Shown here piece by piece: positions 8,127 to 17,526 of a stretch of DNA of 64,000 nucleotides. How positions within the stretch are numbered: the stretch's first letter is position 1; each line of letters opens with the position of its first letter. Source of the stretch: Ignavibacteriales bacterium (GTDB lineage Bacteria; Bacteroidota; Ignavibacteria; Ignavibacteriales; Ignavibacteriaceae); the NCBI GenBank assembly GCA_003538625.1, contig DPRR01000029.1, forward strand, positions 434,001 to 498,000, read 5' to 3'. A model generated the notes under the pieces. The model had not been told where the DNA came from and searched no databases. It saw only the letters and a list, made by a program, of their open reading frames with translations. Position numbers and translations under genes: made by a program.

Positions 8127-9418
8127 ATATTTTTTTCTTTATTAGAATTTAATTCAAAAGTTTTCCAAAGTGTGCCATATGTAATGCCAGCTAAGAAAGC
8201 ACCTTGCCCTAAATAAGAAGCACTCATCCAGAACTGTATCCAATCATTAAATGTCAAAGCGATAGCTGTAACTAGAAATATTGCTAAATAATATTCTTGA
8301 TTTTTTTGTTTAATTAGTTTTAAATAGTTTTTAATGCTTTTTACCGGGATTAATACTGAGTAAATAATAAAACCAAATATTCCTAATGTTGACAAATAAG
8401 CTATATGTCCAATGTGGCCCCAGGATATATATTTATATCCTTCATAAACGAAATAATTATAACCTAATCCATTTCCAAATAGTATATTACTTTGCAGAAA
8501 ATACTTCCATTCAAGAAATAGTGAATCAAGTCTAGTATAAGCAGTAGGATCATTCATTCCTTGCTCTCTTAATGAAATCATTCTTCCCAAAAAAAGTTCT
8601 TTAAGATCAAATGCAGGAAAAAATATTAAAAGTGTCAAGTAAATAAATATGGATATTATAGCAAAATAGAATGTCTTTCTTAATCTAATATGAAGTTTGA
8701 ATACTAGAGCTAAGATTATTACTGTTATCGCCAATGAAATAAAAACTGATCTTGTTTGGCTAAAAATTATATTCAGCCAAAAAAGTGATAACCCGAAAAT
8801 AAAAATAAAAACTTCCTTTTTATTCAAATTTTTAAGACTAATGAAGAAAGATGTTATTATCAGGATAGGTGTAAAAGATATAAAACCAACAGATCTAATT
8901 ATGCTTATCTCTGTATAGTTAATGATTTCTACTTGTCTTGAAAGGATATATAGTAGATATTGTATGGAAGCAACAATCGAACCTAAAAATAATACCTTTA
9001 GATAAATTTCAAATTTTTCATTATTATCTATAAAATTATAAGCAATAAAAATTGCCAATGGGAAATAAAGTGCTGCTTTATGTACTCTTTGTACCTCATA
9101 TGTTAAGGCATTTGAAACACTCATTATTACAATGCTAATAATTATACTAACTAATATACCTACAATTATTAATGGCAATTTGATTTTATTTAATTTCCTA
9201 TATCGAATTAGTGATACTAAAAAAAAGACAATAATTGCATCATCAAGATTTAGATAAGGACCTAAGCCACCAATACGTGTAAACACTGATTTTTGAAACT
9301 CTCTTCCGGCGAAATAAAATAATCCAAACCAGAACATATATTTTGGTTTGAAAATAATTAGTATGACACTAATCATAAATATCGGATATAGTATAATATC
9401 TGAATAACCTTGAATCAT
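8120..9418 (-). CDS. O-antigen polymerase/ligase-like membrane protein (Wzy type)
   Basis: A 432-residue protein with about eleven hydrophobic segments and a large extracytoplasmic loop (roughly residues 285-350). The loop contains ARLDSLFLEWKYFLQSNILFG, GLGYNYF and GHIGHIAYLSTLGIFG. That layout (ARxDxxxxW-like before G-x-G-x-N and a late H-S/A-xx-x-x-L-x-x-x-G segment) is characteristic of the Wzy_C/O-antigen ligase superfamily. Lying among Wzx and glycosyltransferases, it is the best candidate for the repeat-unit polymerase. It lies between the GT4 gene at 9421 (2 bp gap) and the GT2 gene at 7314 (overlap). Confidence 0.7.
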   Translation of the reverse strand: MIQGYSDIILYPIFMISVILIIFKPKYMFWFGLFYFAGREFQKSVFTRIGGLGPYLNLDDAIIVFFLVSLIRYRKLNKIKLPLIIVGILVSIIISIVIMSVSNALTYEVQRVHKAALYFPLAIFIAYNFIDNNEKFEIYLKVLFLGSIVASIQYLLYILSRQVEIINYTEISIIRSVGFISFTPILIITSFFISLKNLNKKEVFIFIFGLSLFWLNIIFSQTRSVFISLAITVIILALVFKLHIRLRKTFYFAIISIFIYLTLLIFFPAFDLKELFLGRMISLREQGMNDPTAYTRLDSLFLEWKYFLQSNILFGNGLGYNYFVYEGYKYISWGHIGHIAYLSTLGIFGFIIYSVLIPVKSIKNYLKLIKQKNQEYYLAIFLVTAIALTFNDWIQFWMSASYLGQGAFLAGITYGTLWKTFELNSNKEKNIC

Positions 9419-9420
9419 AT

Positions 9421-10527
9421 TTAGATATTGAAGTTTTTATTAATTACATTTAACCAGGCATTCATCCAGTTATGTTTATTAAAAATATTACGGGTTATTC
9501 CAGCCTGATATTTGGTTATTTCACCTACATTATCCAATACTTTTAACATACCCATACTCATTTCTACGGGATCTAATGATACTTTTTCAGTAGGCAAATC
9601 TTTTAATCCAGCTACATCAGTTGATATTGTTGCAGTTCCACAAGCCATGCTTTCAAGTGCGCTTAGTGAAGTTCCTTCTCTCCTTATAGTTGGGATTAGA
9701 CACAATTTTGCACTTGAATAATAATTAGGTAATATTTCTCTAGCTATTCTACCTAAAAATATTACTTTATCTTTCAAAGAAAACTTGTTAACAAGGTCTA
9801 AACAAAAGTTATAATATTTTCCGTTTAGTGGCGCACCTGCAATGTAAAGAAAATAATCTTTATGTGTTTTATGAAAATGATAAAAAGACTCTATTGCTAA
9901 ATGTATTCCTCTATCAGGTACTATTTGGCGTGGAACAAAAATAAAATTCTTATCATTTAACTCTTTAATACCTTCTGTTTTTTGAAAATATTCTGTATCG
10001 ACGCAATTAGGTATAAACCATTTTCCAGGTGATATCTCTTCGAAGTATTTTTTCCCAGGTTCAACATCAATTCCAAAGTGCCTGAAGTAATCAGTATCGT
10101 TAGCCACTGTAACAAAACGATATAGTGCTTTTTTATAAACATTTTCTTTAATAAAAGTATTTAAACTTTTTTGTTCAGGATACCATTCAATTCCATGCGA
10201 TAAAACAATAACTTTTTTTTTCAGTTTCCATACTGGTAATGAGTGAATTGCATAGTGACAAATTACCAAGTCTTCAGCATTTAGTTCCTTCTTGAAAATT
10301 AAATAAAGAAATAAATTAAAAACATGTTGATCCACACCGGGTAATAACCTGTGTAAAAATGGTATTCTTGGTACCATCTGCGTATGCTCATAATTTCCTT
10401 TTCTTTTCGTTTGATAAACTTGACTTTCAATTCCTGCAGCACGGAAAATTTTTATTAGTTCGTTAATGTATACTTCCTGTCCTCCATTTATCGGTTGGTA
10501 TGCGAGACTAATTTGTCCAATTCTCAT
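9421..10527 (-). CDS. Family 4 glycosyltransferase
   Basis: A 368-residue GT-B enzyme. The N-terminus MRIGQISLAYQPINGGQEVYINEL carries the acceptor-side glycine-rich loop. The C-terminal domain has FIFVPRQIVPDRGIHLAIESF and the donor site in LCLIPTIRREGTSLSALESMACGTATISTDVAG, with the usual spaced glutamates. It likely extends the lipid-linked repeat unit in the cytoplasm. Spacing to the FkbM gene upstream is 11 bp and to the polymerase downstream 2 bp, so they should share a message. Donor and linkage are unknown. Confidence 0.85.
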   Translation of the reverse strand: MRIGQISLAYQPINGGQEVYINELIKIFRAAGIESQVYQTKRKGNYEHTQMVPRIPFLHRLLPGVDQHVFNLFLYLIFKKELNAEDLVICHYAIHSLPVWKLKKKVIVLSHGIEWYPEQKSLNTFIKENVYKKALYRFVTVANDTDYFRHFGIDVEPGKKYFEEISPGKWFIPNCVDTEYFQKTEGIKELNDKNFIFVPRQIVPDRGIHLAIESFYHFHKTHKDYFLYIAGAPLNGKYYNFCLDLVNKFSLKDKVIFLGRIAREILPNYYSSAKLCLIPTIRREGTSLSALESMACGTATISTDVAGLKDLPTEKVSLDPVEMSMGMLKVLDNVGEITKYQAGITRNIFNKHNWMNAWLNVINKNFNI

Positions 10528-10538
10528 TTTTTGAATTA

Positions 10539-11423
10539 TTATTTAATCATAAAATTTGAATAATATTCCTTTTCATTACCAATAACAGACTTAAATAAAT
10601 CTTCATCTTCAATATGGAAAATGCAAATATCAAAATATATTATTCTTGAATTATTCAGCGAGATATAGGCTATTAAATTTTCAATTATTTCGATTTCACT
10701 TACTGATATTGTCAATAAAAAATTTCCAAAATTATCATAGAAAATAATTCTATAATAACCAATTTGACGCAATTCATTTATCGTTTCAATCAAATTATCT
10801 GTTGTTAATCTTCTATCAAATTCAAAAAAAATGATTGGGTGAATTTCGTTTATAAAAATGTTGGCGCCACTAATAATCTTTAAATCGAAGCCATCAGTAT
10901 CAATTTTTAGTAATTTTACTTTTTTATACTCATTGTAGTTCTTTATAAACGTATCTAGTTTCGAAAAAATTATTCTTTTCGAATCTCGTTTTTTAATTGT
11001 ACTAAATAAATTTGAGGTCCCATTTTTTTCAATTATTTCATAACTCGATTCACAATCCTTATCGCCAAGATAAATATTGAATAAATCTATATTATTCATT
11101 TTTTGAATATTTAATTTCAATAGCTTAAAAAATTCAGGATTACCTTCAAAACATACTATTTTTGAATCAATTTGATTTCTAATAAAAGCTGCAGTATCTC
11201 CTACATTTGAGCCTACATCAAAGATTACTATATCTTTATACTTCTCTGAAATATATTTTGCTACTCTACCAATGTTGCTTGAATAGTTCGGGAACTTATT
11301 AATAAATTGTGGCAACAAATGATCTTTGTTTAATTTCAAAACATAATTACCAATTTTAATCTTCTTTTTAGAAAATCTAAATGTCTTACGAATTATATTA
11401 ATTATTTTTGATGGATTAATCAT
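10539..11423 (-). CDS. FkbM-family methyltransferase
   Basis: A 294-residue protein with the SAM-binding start IVIFDVGSNVGDTAAFIRN, the acidic ribose-binding step VCFEGNPEFFKLL and the FkbM hallmark LLKIDTDGFDLKIISGA followed by IHPIIFFEFD. FkbM proteins O-methylate sugars or polyketides; in a polysaccharide operon the natural reading is methylation of a glycan residue, possibly chain-end capping. It is packed between the flippase (2-bp gap) and a GT4 gene (11-bp gap). The substrate is inferred from context only. Confidence 0.85.
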   Translation of the reverse strand: MINPSKIINIIRKTFRFSKKKIKIGNYVLKLNKDHLLPQFINKFPNYSSNIGRVAKYISEKYKDIVIFDVGSNVGDTAAFIRNQIDSKIVCFEGNPEFFKLLKLNIQKMNNIDLFNIYLGDKDCESSYEIIEKNGTSNLFSTIKKRDSKRIIFSKLDTFIKNYNEYKKVKLLKIDTDGFDLKIISGANIFINEIHPIIFFEFDRRLTTDNLIETINELRQIGYYRIIFYDNFGNFLLTISVSEIEIIENLIAYISLNNSRIIYFDICIFHIEDEDLFKSVIGNEKEYYSNFMIK

Positions 11424-11425
11424 TT

Positions 11426-12751
11426 TTAACTTATTTTATTTTTTTTATTAACAAGAATTGGTATTGCAAATGACAGCGTTAATATTAATAATAACATGTA
11501 TGCGATTAAACGAGACATAGCAATTCCGGCAGCCCCAAAATTACTATATGAATAAGTGAACGATATGAAAACAAGCCCCCATAACAAATTAAATCCAAAT
11601 CCAACCCACATTTTACCACTGGCTGCAATTAAATTACCAACAGGATTCTGAATTGCAAACAACCCAGCAGCTATCAAGGTATAAATAAGGACAAACTCAT
11701 TGCCTCCAAACCCTTTCCCATAGAGGTTCATTATAAAGGTACTAAAAAGAATAAAAAATAATATAACAGGTAAAACTAAAATTCCATTAAGGAAAATAGA
11801 ATACTTCAAAATTCTTGATGTCCTTTCCTTTTCATTAAGTGCAACTTTTTCAGTCAATATTGGTAATATAGTATTACTTATAATGCCGGGGAAAAAAAGT
11901 AGTATACTAAACCATTGATTGGCTGCATTGTATACACCCATCTCAGCATATCCATTATTTTGATTAACTAAAATTGAATTACAAATCCAATTAACAGGTC
12001 CGACCAGTGTGCCAGCGAGGAATGCAGGAATACTGAATTTCCAAATAACATTTTTCTCAGTCCAGCAGTTAGAATAATCTAATGTAATATTAAATTTCTT
12101 TAACTCTCTTCTTACCAATAATTGAGATAACAAAAATGTAATTACTATCGAAATACTTAAAGCCCAAACAGCACCCATCAATAAGAAAAAGTATGAGCCA
12201 GTAATCAATAGTAAAAAATTAAGTGCACCATTAAGAATATTTATTTTGGAAATCTCTTTGAATTTTTCTAAACCTGTTAAAATTCCAATCTGTACACCAT
12301 TAATGGTGCTAAAAAATAGTAAGATTGATGATATTCTTAAGTAAATACTTAATTCTGGTGCAGCTAAAGTATCTTTAGCAATAATGGGCGCAAAAATAAA
12401 AAGTAAGATGCTTACAAACCCACTTCCAACTAATGCAATTATATTTGTTAAAGAAATAATTCTTCCAGCTTTAGCAGCATCAGTTAGTTTAAATTCAGCA
12501 AGATATTTTGTAGAAGTTATTCCTAGACCTAGCCCTGCAAAAACTCCAAACATACCTATGGTACTTTGGATTATACCCAATTTGCCATAAGTCTCTTTTC
12601 CCAAAACTCTTGCTACAATAATTGAGGCAATAACCAATAAAAATCTTGAAAGAAATATCCCTACAGTATTCCAAATAACCCCGCGCTGAAATCTTAATCC
12701 TAATTCAGATTTTCTTAAATTGTTAAAATATACTAATTTCTTTCTAATCAT
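11426..12751 (-). CDS. Wzx-type oligosaccharide flippase
   Basis: A 441-residue protein with twelve to fourteen hydrophobic segments. The N-terminus RGVIWNTVGIFLSRFLLVIASIIVARVLGKETYGKLGII is the typical start of MOP-superfamily polysaccharide flippases, and the rest keeps the family pattern (GLGITSTKYLAEF, later FFPGIISNTILPILTEK). It should move the undecaprenyl-linked repeat unit to the outer face of the inner membrane for polymerisation. The start shares one base with the stop of wecB (TAATG), and the FkbM gene follows two bases later. Confidence 0.85.
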   Translation of the reverse strand: MIRKKLVYFNNLRKSELGLRFQRGVIWNTVGIFLSRFLLVIASIIVARVLGKETYGKLGIIQSTIGMFGVFAGLGLGITSTKYLAEFKLTDAAKAGRIISLTNIIALVGSGFVSILLFIFAPIIAKDTLAAPELSIYLRISSILLFFSTINGVQIGILTGLEKFKEISKINILNGALNFLLLITGSYFFLLMGAVWALSISIVITFLLSQLLVRRELKKFNITLDYSNCWTEKNVIWKFSIPAFLAGTLVGPVNWICNSILVNQNNGYAEMGVYNAANQWFSILLFFPGIISNTILPILTEKVALNEKERTSRILKYSIFLNGILVLPVILFFILFSTFIMNLYGKGFGGNEFVLIYTLIAAGLFAIQNPVGNLIAASGKMWVGFGFNLLWGLVFISFTYSYSNFGAAGIAMSRLIAYMLLLILTLSFAIPILVNKKNKIS

Positions 12752-13884
12752 TATAATCTAATAATTTCAAATACTTTTTGAATTATTTTTATAATCCTAT
12801 TACTTGCTTTCCCATCGCCATAAGGATTAATAATCATTTGCATTATTTTGTAATGCTCATCACTGGTTAAAAGTATTTTTACTGCATCAATAATCTTAAT
12901 TTTATCAGTTCCGACTAATTTAACACATCCGGTTTCGACAGCTTCCGGTCTTTCAGTAACATCACGCATAACCAAAACGGGTTTGCCTAAGCTTGGTGCT
13001 TCTTCCTGTATTCCACCGGAATCTGTGAGTATTATTTTTGCTTTTGTCATTAAATAAACAAAAGGTAAATAACTTAAAGGCTCAATCAATAAAATATTTT
13101 TTTTGTTTCCTAATATTTCATTAACTGGTTTTCTTACATTTGGATTAAGATGCACAGGATAAATGTAATAATGATCTTTAAATTCATCAGCAAGTTCAGC
13201 AATAGCTGCACAAATATTTTCAAATCCTTTTCCAAAATTTTCTCTTCTGTGTCCCGTTATTAAAACAATTGGTTTATTAGTATCTAAAATTTCCTTGTTA
13301 ACTCCCATAACTTCAGGCGGATTTTTACTAACAATATCTTTTACATGAAAAAGTGCATCAATTACGGTGTTACCAGTTACAAAGATTTTTTCTTCAGTAA
13401 TGCCTTCTTTAATTAAATTATTTTTTGCAGTCTCAGTTGGTGCAAAATGCAAATCTGCAATATGGCTTGTTAAAACTCTATTAATTTCTTCTGGAAAGGG
13501 CGCAGATTTATTAAATGTTCTTAATCCTGCTTCAACGTGGGCAATTCTAATATTGTTATAAAAAGCTGCAATTGAAGCTGCTAAAACTGAAGTCGTATCC
13601 CCCTGTACAAATACTAAATCTGGTTTATAAGTTTTGAAATAATTATCTAGTTTAACGATCGCTTCAGCTGTCAGATTAGCAAGCGTTTGGTCAGGTGTCA
13701 TTAAGTTAAGATCAAAATCAGGTTTAATATTAAATACCTCTAAAACCTGATCCAGCATTTCTCTATGCTGTGCAGTAACGCAAACATTCACTTCAAACTC
13801 AGGATGTTTCTTCATTTCAATTATAACTGGGGCAAGTTTAATTGCTTCGGGTCTGGTGCCAAATACGAAAGAGATTTTTTTCAT
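12751..13884 (-). CDS. wecB: UDP-N-acetylglucosamine 2-epimerase (non-hydrolysing)
   Basis: A 377-residue enzyme that interconverts UDP-GlcNAc and UDP-ManNAc in the cytoplasm. The family motifs are all present: FVFGTRPEAIKLAPVI at the start, FVQGDTTSV, HVEAGLRT, FPEEINR, TGHRRENFG, and DSGGIQEEAPSLGKPVLVMRD in the C-terminal UDP-binding half. Length is normal. It follows the membrane protein at 13895 by 10 bp and overlaps the flippase. Because WbpA, WbpB and WbpD homologues are encoded at 34261-37287, it could instead act like WbpI on a diacetamido-uronic acid. The sequence motifs alone do not decide this. Confidence 0.9.
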   Translation of the reverse strand: MKKISFVFGTRPEAIKLAPVIIEMKKHPEFEVNVCVTAQHREMLDQVLEVFNIKPDFDLNLMTPDQTLANLTAEAIVKLDNYFKTYKPDLVFVQGDTTSVLAASIAAFYNNIRIAHVEAGLRTFNKSAPFPEEINRVLTSHIADLHFAPTETAKNNLIKEGITEEKIFVTGNTVIDALFHVKDIVSKNPPEVMGVNKEILDTNKPIVLITGHRRENFGKGFENICAAIAELADEFKDHYYIYPVHLNPNVRKPVNEILGNKKNILLIEPLSYLPFVYLMTKAKIILTDSGGIQEEAPSLGKPVLVMRDVTERPEAVETGCVKLVGTDKIKIIDAVKILLTSDEHYKIMQMIINPYGDGKASNRIIKIIQKVFEIIRL

Positions 13885-13894
13885 AAATTTTTAT

Positions 13895-15364
13895 TTAGTG
13901 TTTAAATGTTACAAGCCCTAACAATGCACTTTGTATAATTAAATAATTTGTATACTCCTGCCAGTAATTAAAAAAGCTAATTGCAAGTATAAACAACATT
14001 AAAAACCCAAATAAAATGTAATTATAATTTGCACGGTTTTCTTTATTCAATATCTTCTTAAACAATTTATATAAAAAGTAAATTACTGTTAGTACAGAGA
14101 TTATTCCAAACTCAAAGTAAAAACTTAGCACGCTGCTTTTCCAGTCATAAACACTGCTTATCTTGCTCATACCTTTTAAGTCCGCAAAGTTATATTTTTT
14201 TTCAAGGCGTGTATCAGCAGGTGCAAATAATTTATGTAAAGTGTTGCTGCCAACGGAATCTTTGGCTCCGTATAAATTATAACTATGTCCGTCAGCCATA
14301 TATTTTTTAAGCAGGGTAGTGCGGCTTAGAAAAGTTCCTGGTCCGCTTCCAATAATAAATGTAAGAGGTTCATCAAAAGGTAAAGACGCGGCATCTTTAA
14401 TTATCTGCATTTTTTCAGAACCCTTAAATGTATTTACAATATTCGTAAGACTTATATCCGCATTCTTAAATGACAAAATAGAAATAGGAAGATTCATTTG
14501 CGGCATCAATAAAAAAGCAGCCGCTATAGATAACACAACTGCTGCCGCAGTTATTCTGTAAACTTTCTTTCTTAACATTAAAAAGAATGCAATAACAATT
14601 ATCAAACCCACAATACCCAGCGATAATTTAGCATCCATCAGAAAAAGCAGAGGCAGAGTAATAATTAAAATAAGTTTTTCATAAATAGTTAATTTCTTAA
14701 ACGGGTTATTATTATAAAGTAACTTGCTTAAGCATAAAATAAAAGCTAAGGACAATAAAACTCCAGCAAAATGCACGTGCGTTGTACCTCCGTTGCGTGC
14801 ATCGGGATGCTCATTCCAGAAAACAATTGTCTGGATAATAATTATTAAACTCATTATCAAAACAAGTTTCAAATAAAACTCAATTAACCCTGCGCGGTTG
14901 TTAGCGTTTGTGTATTTACAAAACAGACTGAAAAAAGCACAAGGCAAAAAGAACAAAATAAAAAATATTGGAAAGGAGAGGGGATTAAATTCAATAAACT
15001 GGTTTATGGTATAAGAAGTAAGCCCCAGAAAAAATAAAATATAAATTGGTTTTAACGGCGACTTAAACGGTAATAAAACTTCCTTCCGGAACAATACCAC
15101 AGTAAAAACTAAAAAAATAATATGCAGCATATAATCATTAGTAAAAGGCACAAAAAGACTAAGCAGTAAGTACGCGGTAGGAGGTATTTTATTGGCTCTG
15201 GCCTTATACCACGTCCATACCCCTATACCCAACACCCCAAGTATTATCCCATACCTTACAACATAAAACCACAAAGAGTCCGTTGGTAATTTTACAAGCC
15301 CGCTACCCATCAGCATAACAAAAAACGCCGCTAAGTACGGATAAGATTTGCGTAAAAAACCCAA
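13895..15364 (-). CDS. Multi-spanning membrane protein, O-antigen ligase/polymerase-like
   Basis: A 489-residue protein with about twelve hydrophobic segments and a large loop at roughly residues 320-420. The loop carries FIIGSGPGTFLSRTTL, then KDSVGSNTLHKLF and a final SFYFEFGIISVLTVIYFLY. The glycine-rich loop followed by an EFG-x-x-x segment and membrane helices resembles O-antigen ligase/polymerase proteins, but the match is weaker than for the gene at 8120. It is the first gene of the leftward operon, so a promoter should lie in the repeat-rich DNA right of 15364. It might be the ligase while the other is the polymerase, or the reverse. Confidence 0.55.
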   Translation of the reverse strand: MGFLRKSYPYLAAFFVMLMGSGLVKLPTDSLWFYVVRYGIILGVLGIGVWTWYKARANKIPPTAYLLLSLFVPFTNDYMLHIIFLVFTVVLFRKEVLLPFKSPLKPIYILFFLGLTSYTINQFIEFNPLSFPIFFILFFLPCAFFSLFCKYTNANNRAGLIEFYLKLVLIMSLIIIIQTIVFWNEHPDARNGGTTHVHFAGVLLSLAFILCLSKLLYNNNPFKKLTIYEKLILIITLPLLFLMDAKLSLGIVGLIIVIAFFLMLRKKVYRITAAAVVLSIAAAFLLMPQMNLPISILSFKNADISLTNIVNTFKGSEKMQIIKDAASLPFDEPLTFIIGSGPGTFLSRTTLLKKYMADGHSYNLYGAKDSVGSNTLHKLFAPADTRLEKKYNFADLKGMSKISSVYDWKSSVLSFYFEFGIISVLTVIYFLYKLFKKILNKENRANYNYILFGFLMLFILAISFFNYWQEYTNYLIIQSALLGLVTFKH

Positions 15365-16360
15365 CTAAAATCCTTTTTTAATTAATAAATGTAGGAGGCA
15401 GAAAAATCTGTCCCCCGTGAACAGCAATCCGCCATAGCGGAAAAATATGTTAAATCGTGGATTAAATATAAAGATTGTTCAGAATATATAGTAATTAGTA
15501 AATAGTAATTAGTAATTAGTAAGTAGTAAGTAGTGAGTGGTGAATGGTGAGTAGTGATCAGTCATCAGTAAATAGTTTTTTTACTTTTTCCTTTAATCTT
15601 TATACTTGTCTTGTTTCTCATTTGTCATCACGCTCTTAGCCTGTACTTAGCCCTGCATACTGCAGGCAGGTTGTCGAAGTGTCATCTCGAACACGTCATC
15701 TCGAGCGGAGACGAGAGACGACAGACGTAGGAAGAGAGCAGCAGTGTTGTGCCTCGAACCGTGATAAGTAATTCAAAATTATTTGTTCGATATTCAAAAT
15801 TCAAAAACTTTTCTATCGCTAAGGCAACATATCACCCCTACGGGGTTTTGAATTTTATCTTAAACCTATTTCTATAATCATTCCACCCCTACGGGGTTAA
15901 TTACCCGGCATCCTGTATCCAGTATCTAGAATCAAATTTCATCATTCGAAATTTTGGCATAGCCATCCCTTCGGGGCTTGTTCAATATTCGTCATTCTTC
16001 TGCTCTGTCATTTCTGGCATAGCCATCCCAATGGGAGACCGAAGGGGTGAGCCTGCCTACCGAAAAGGTAGGCCTGCCTGCCGTGTAGGCAGGAAATCTT
16101 AAAGATCTCTCTGTCATACTGAGCCTGTCGAAGTATGACATTTTCCCTGGCTGTCACCAACCACTTGGTGACATTCCTCGGAACTTCAAAATTCTGGATA
16201 TCCATCCCTTCGGCACTTGTTCAATATTCGTCATATCAACCGGTGCGGATTTAAGATCTCTCTGTCATACTGAGCCTGTCGAAGTATGACATTTGTAGTA
16301 TCATCTTCTCAAGTCTAGCTAACAACTAATCACATAGTCTCACGTCTTTCGTTTCACATC
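15365..16360. repeat. Repeat-rich intergenic region (mixed palindromic repeats)
   Basis: No convincing gene. An AGTAATTAGTAA-type low-complexity stretch lies at about 15485-15570, a TCTCGAGCGGAGACGAGAGAC unit at 15695-15720, and GGCATAGCCATCCC units at 15956-15970 and 16015-16031. A GTCACCAACCACTTGGTGAC hairpin sits at 16152-16172, and two near-identical blocks containing CATACTGAGCCTGTCGAAGT lie at 16110-16140 and 16262-16290. Frames in this stretch are translations of repeats. Confidence 0.75.
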
Positions 16361-17134
16361 TCACGTATATTCACTCTCCCACAAAAGCGTAAGCACCGCA
16401 TTGTAATTCGGCATTGCAACATTCTGCTCATACAGATAAGTACTTTCTTTACACTTATAATCCGATGGAAACCATGATTTTGCAGGCACAAGATCGCTGC
16501 ACGTCTGCATAGTATTTCCTTTAAAAAAATCAGAAGCAGCACTTTCTTTTGGTACCGCAAAACCCTTTAGTAAAAATTTAAAAGGAAAGTAATCGTGGAA
16601 AGCACTCCATTTAACAAAACCGTCTTTGCTGTAAATAACAGCCGCGGGATATTTACCGATATTAATATAACGCATTGCCGCCGCACTTAGCGATACACTA
16701 AAATAACCTGCCGCTTCTTTTATTAATTCAAAATTAATATCCCGTTTGCTTGTAAAATCATTAAACCATGGTCTGTGCATCAACAGTTCCGCCGCAAATA
16801 CATTCGCATTATCCTCATTTCGTTTAGCAGATTTAAAACTGCTTAGATCATCAACTTTGCACCCTCTTAGCCACTCCGGTTTGTTCCGCTCATTAAAAAA
16901 ATGCCCCATCTCATGCGTAATTGTAAAAATTCTCTGCCCCTTGTCAGTAATATTCGTGTTTAATGTAATAATACCATGACTCTCTTTATAATTGATCATC
17001 CCAAGAAAATTATTTAAAGGCGCATCCTTTATAAATAAATTTTCTGCATAAGCAATCTCCTCAACATTAAGCTCCTTTGGATTGCTGATGCAGTATTCAT
17101 CAATTAATCTAGCTGCGTGTTCTTCCGGCTTCAT
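16361..17134 (-). CDS. ImmA/IrrE-family metallo-endopeptidase
   Basis: A 257-residue protein with the zinc protease motif HEMGH at residues 74-78 (TITHEMGHFFNERNKP) and a further ANVFAAELLMHRPWF segment that provides the third ligand region in this family. ImmA/IrrE proteases act in the cytoplasm and typically cleave a repressor or anti-regulator on a signal, as in ICEBs1 or the Deinococcus DdrO system. Its start overlaps the end of the small upstream gene by 26 bases, and that gene follows a sigma-like gene. The three look like a regulatory cassette in which the small protein may be the protease target. The target is inferred. Confidence 0.85.
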   Translation of the reverse strand: MKPEEHAARLIDEYCISNPKELNVEEIAYAENLFIKDAPLNNFLGMINYKESHGIITLNTNITDKGQRIFTITHEMGHFFNERNKPEWLRGCKVDDLSSFKSAKRNEDNANVFAAELLMHRPWFNDFTSKRDINFELIKEAAGYFSVSLSAAAMRYINIGKYPAAVIYSKDGFVKWSAFHDYFPFKFLLKGFAVPKESAASDFFKGNTMQTCSDLVPAKSWFPSDYKCKESTYLYEQNVAMPNYNAVLTLLWESEYT

Positions 17135-17495
17135 CCTTTTTACCGTCGATTATTTTTTCCATTTCGTCCAGCAGAGCCGCATCTTTTTTAATTGTTGCGA
17201 TATCATCTTCACTTAATTCTGTAAGATTTCTTGCCGCTATTGCCAGTCGTTTTTCACTCTCTGCTTCAATCGGCAAGTCATTCCTTTTTTGCATCAATTC
17301 TTCAACTCTTGCTTTTAACCTCTTGCCTCTCTCTATTTTAAGTTCAGCTTTTTTCTCTTTTATCAAGTACAGTATTTTCATTTGTGTTTCTTCGGGATCA
17401 ATTCCCGCGCTTTTCAGTTCTTCAACCACTTCATCAATATTTTCATCGATCGCTTCAAAATAGAGATCAAGAAAATTTTGTGTCTTTTGGTTCAT
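17109..17495 (-). CDS. Small charged helical protein of the sigma-like/ImmA cassette
   Basis: I do not recognise this 128-residue protein. It is almost all charged helix (MNQKTQNFLDLYFEAIDENIDEV at the start), with a middle KKKAELKIERGKRLKARVEELMQKR-like coiled-coil segment and a C-terminal EDDIATIKKDAALLDEMEKII stretch. I chose the ATG at 17493-17495 rather than an upstream one because a strong AGGAGG lies 11 bases before it (17507-17512). It sits between the sigma-like gene and the ImmA/IrrE protease and overlaps the latter by 26 bases. A role as anti-sigma factor or protease substrate is possible but only suggested by context. Confidence 0.6.
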   Translation of the reverse strand: MNQKTQNFLDLYFEAIDENIDEVVEELKSAGIDPEETQMKILYLIKEKKAELKIERGKRLKARVEELMQKRNDLPIEAESEKRLAIAARNLTELSEDDIATIKKDAALLDEMEKIIDGKKDEAGRTRS

Positions 17496-17526
17496 AACTG
17501 TTTTAACCTCCTGGTAATTTATCATT

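Noticed and set aside
16008..16205. 65-codon minus-strand frame
   Set aside because: Entirely made of GGCATAGCCATCCC and GTCACCAACC repeat units.
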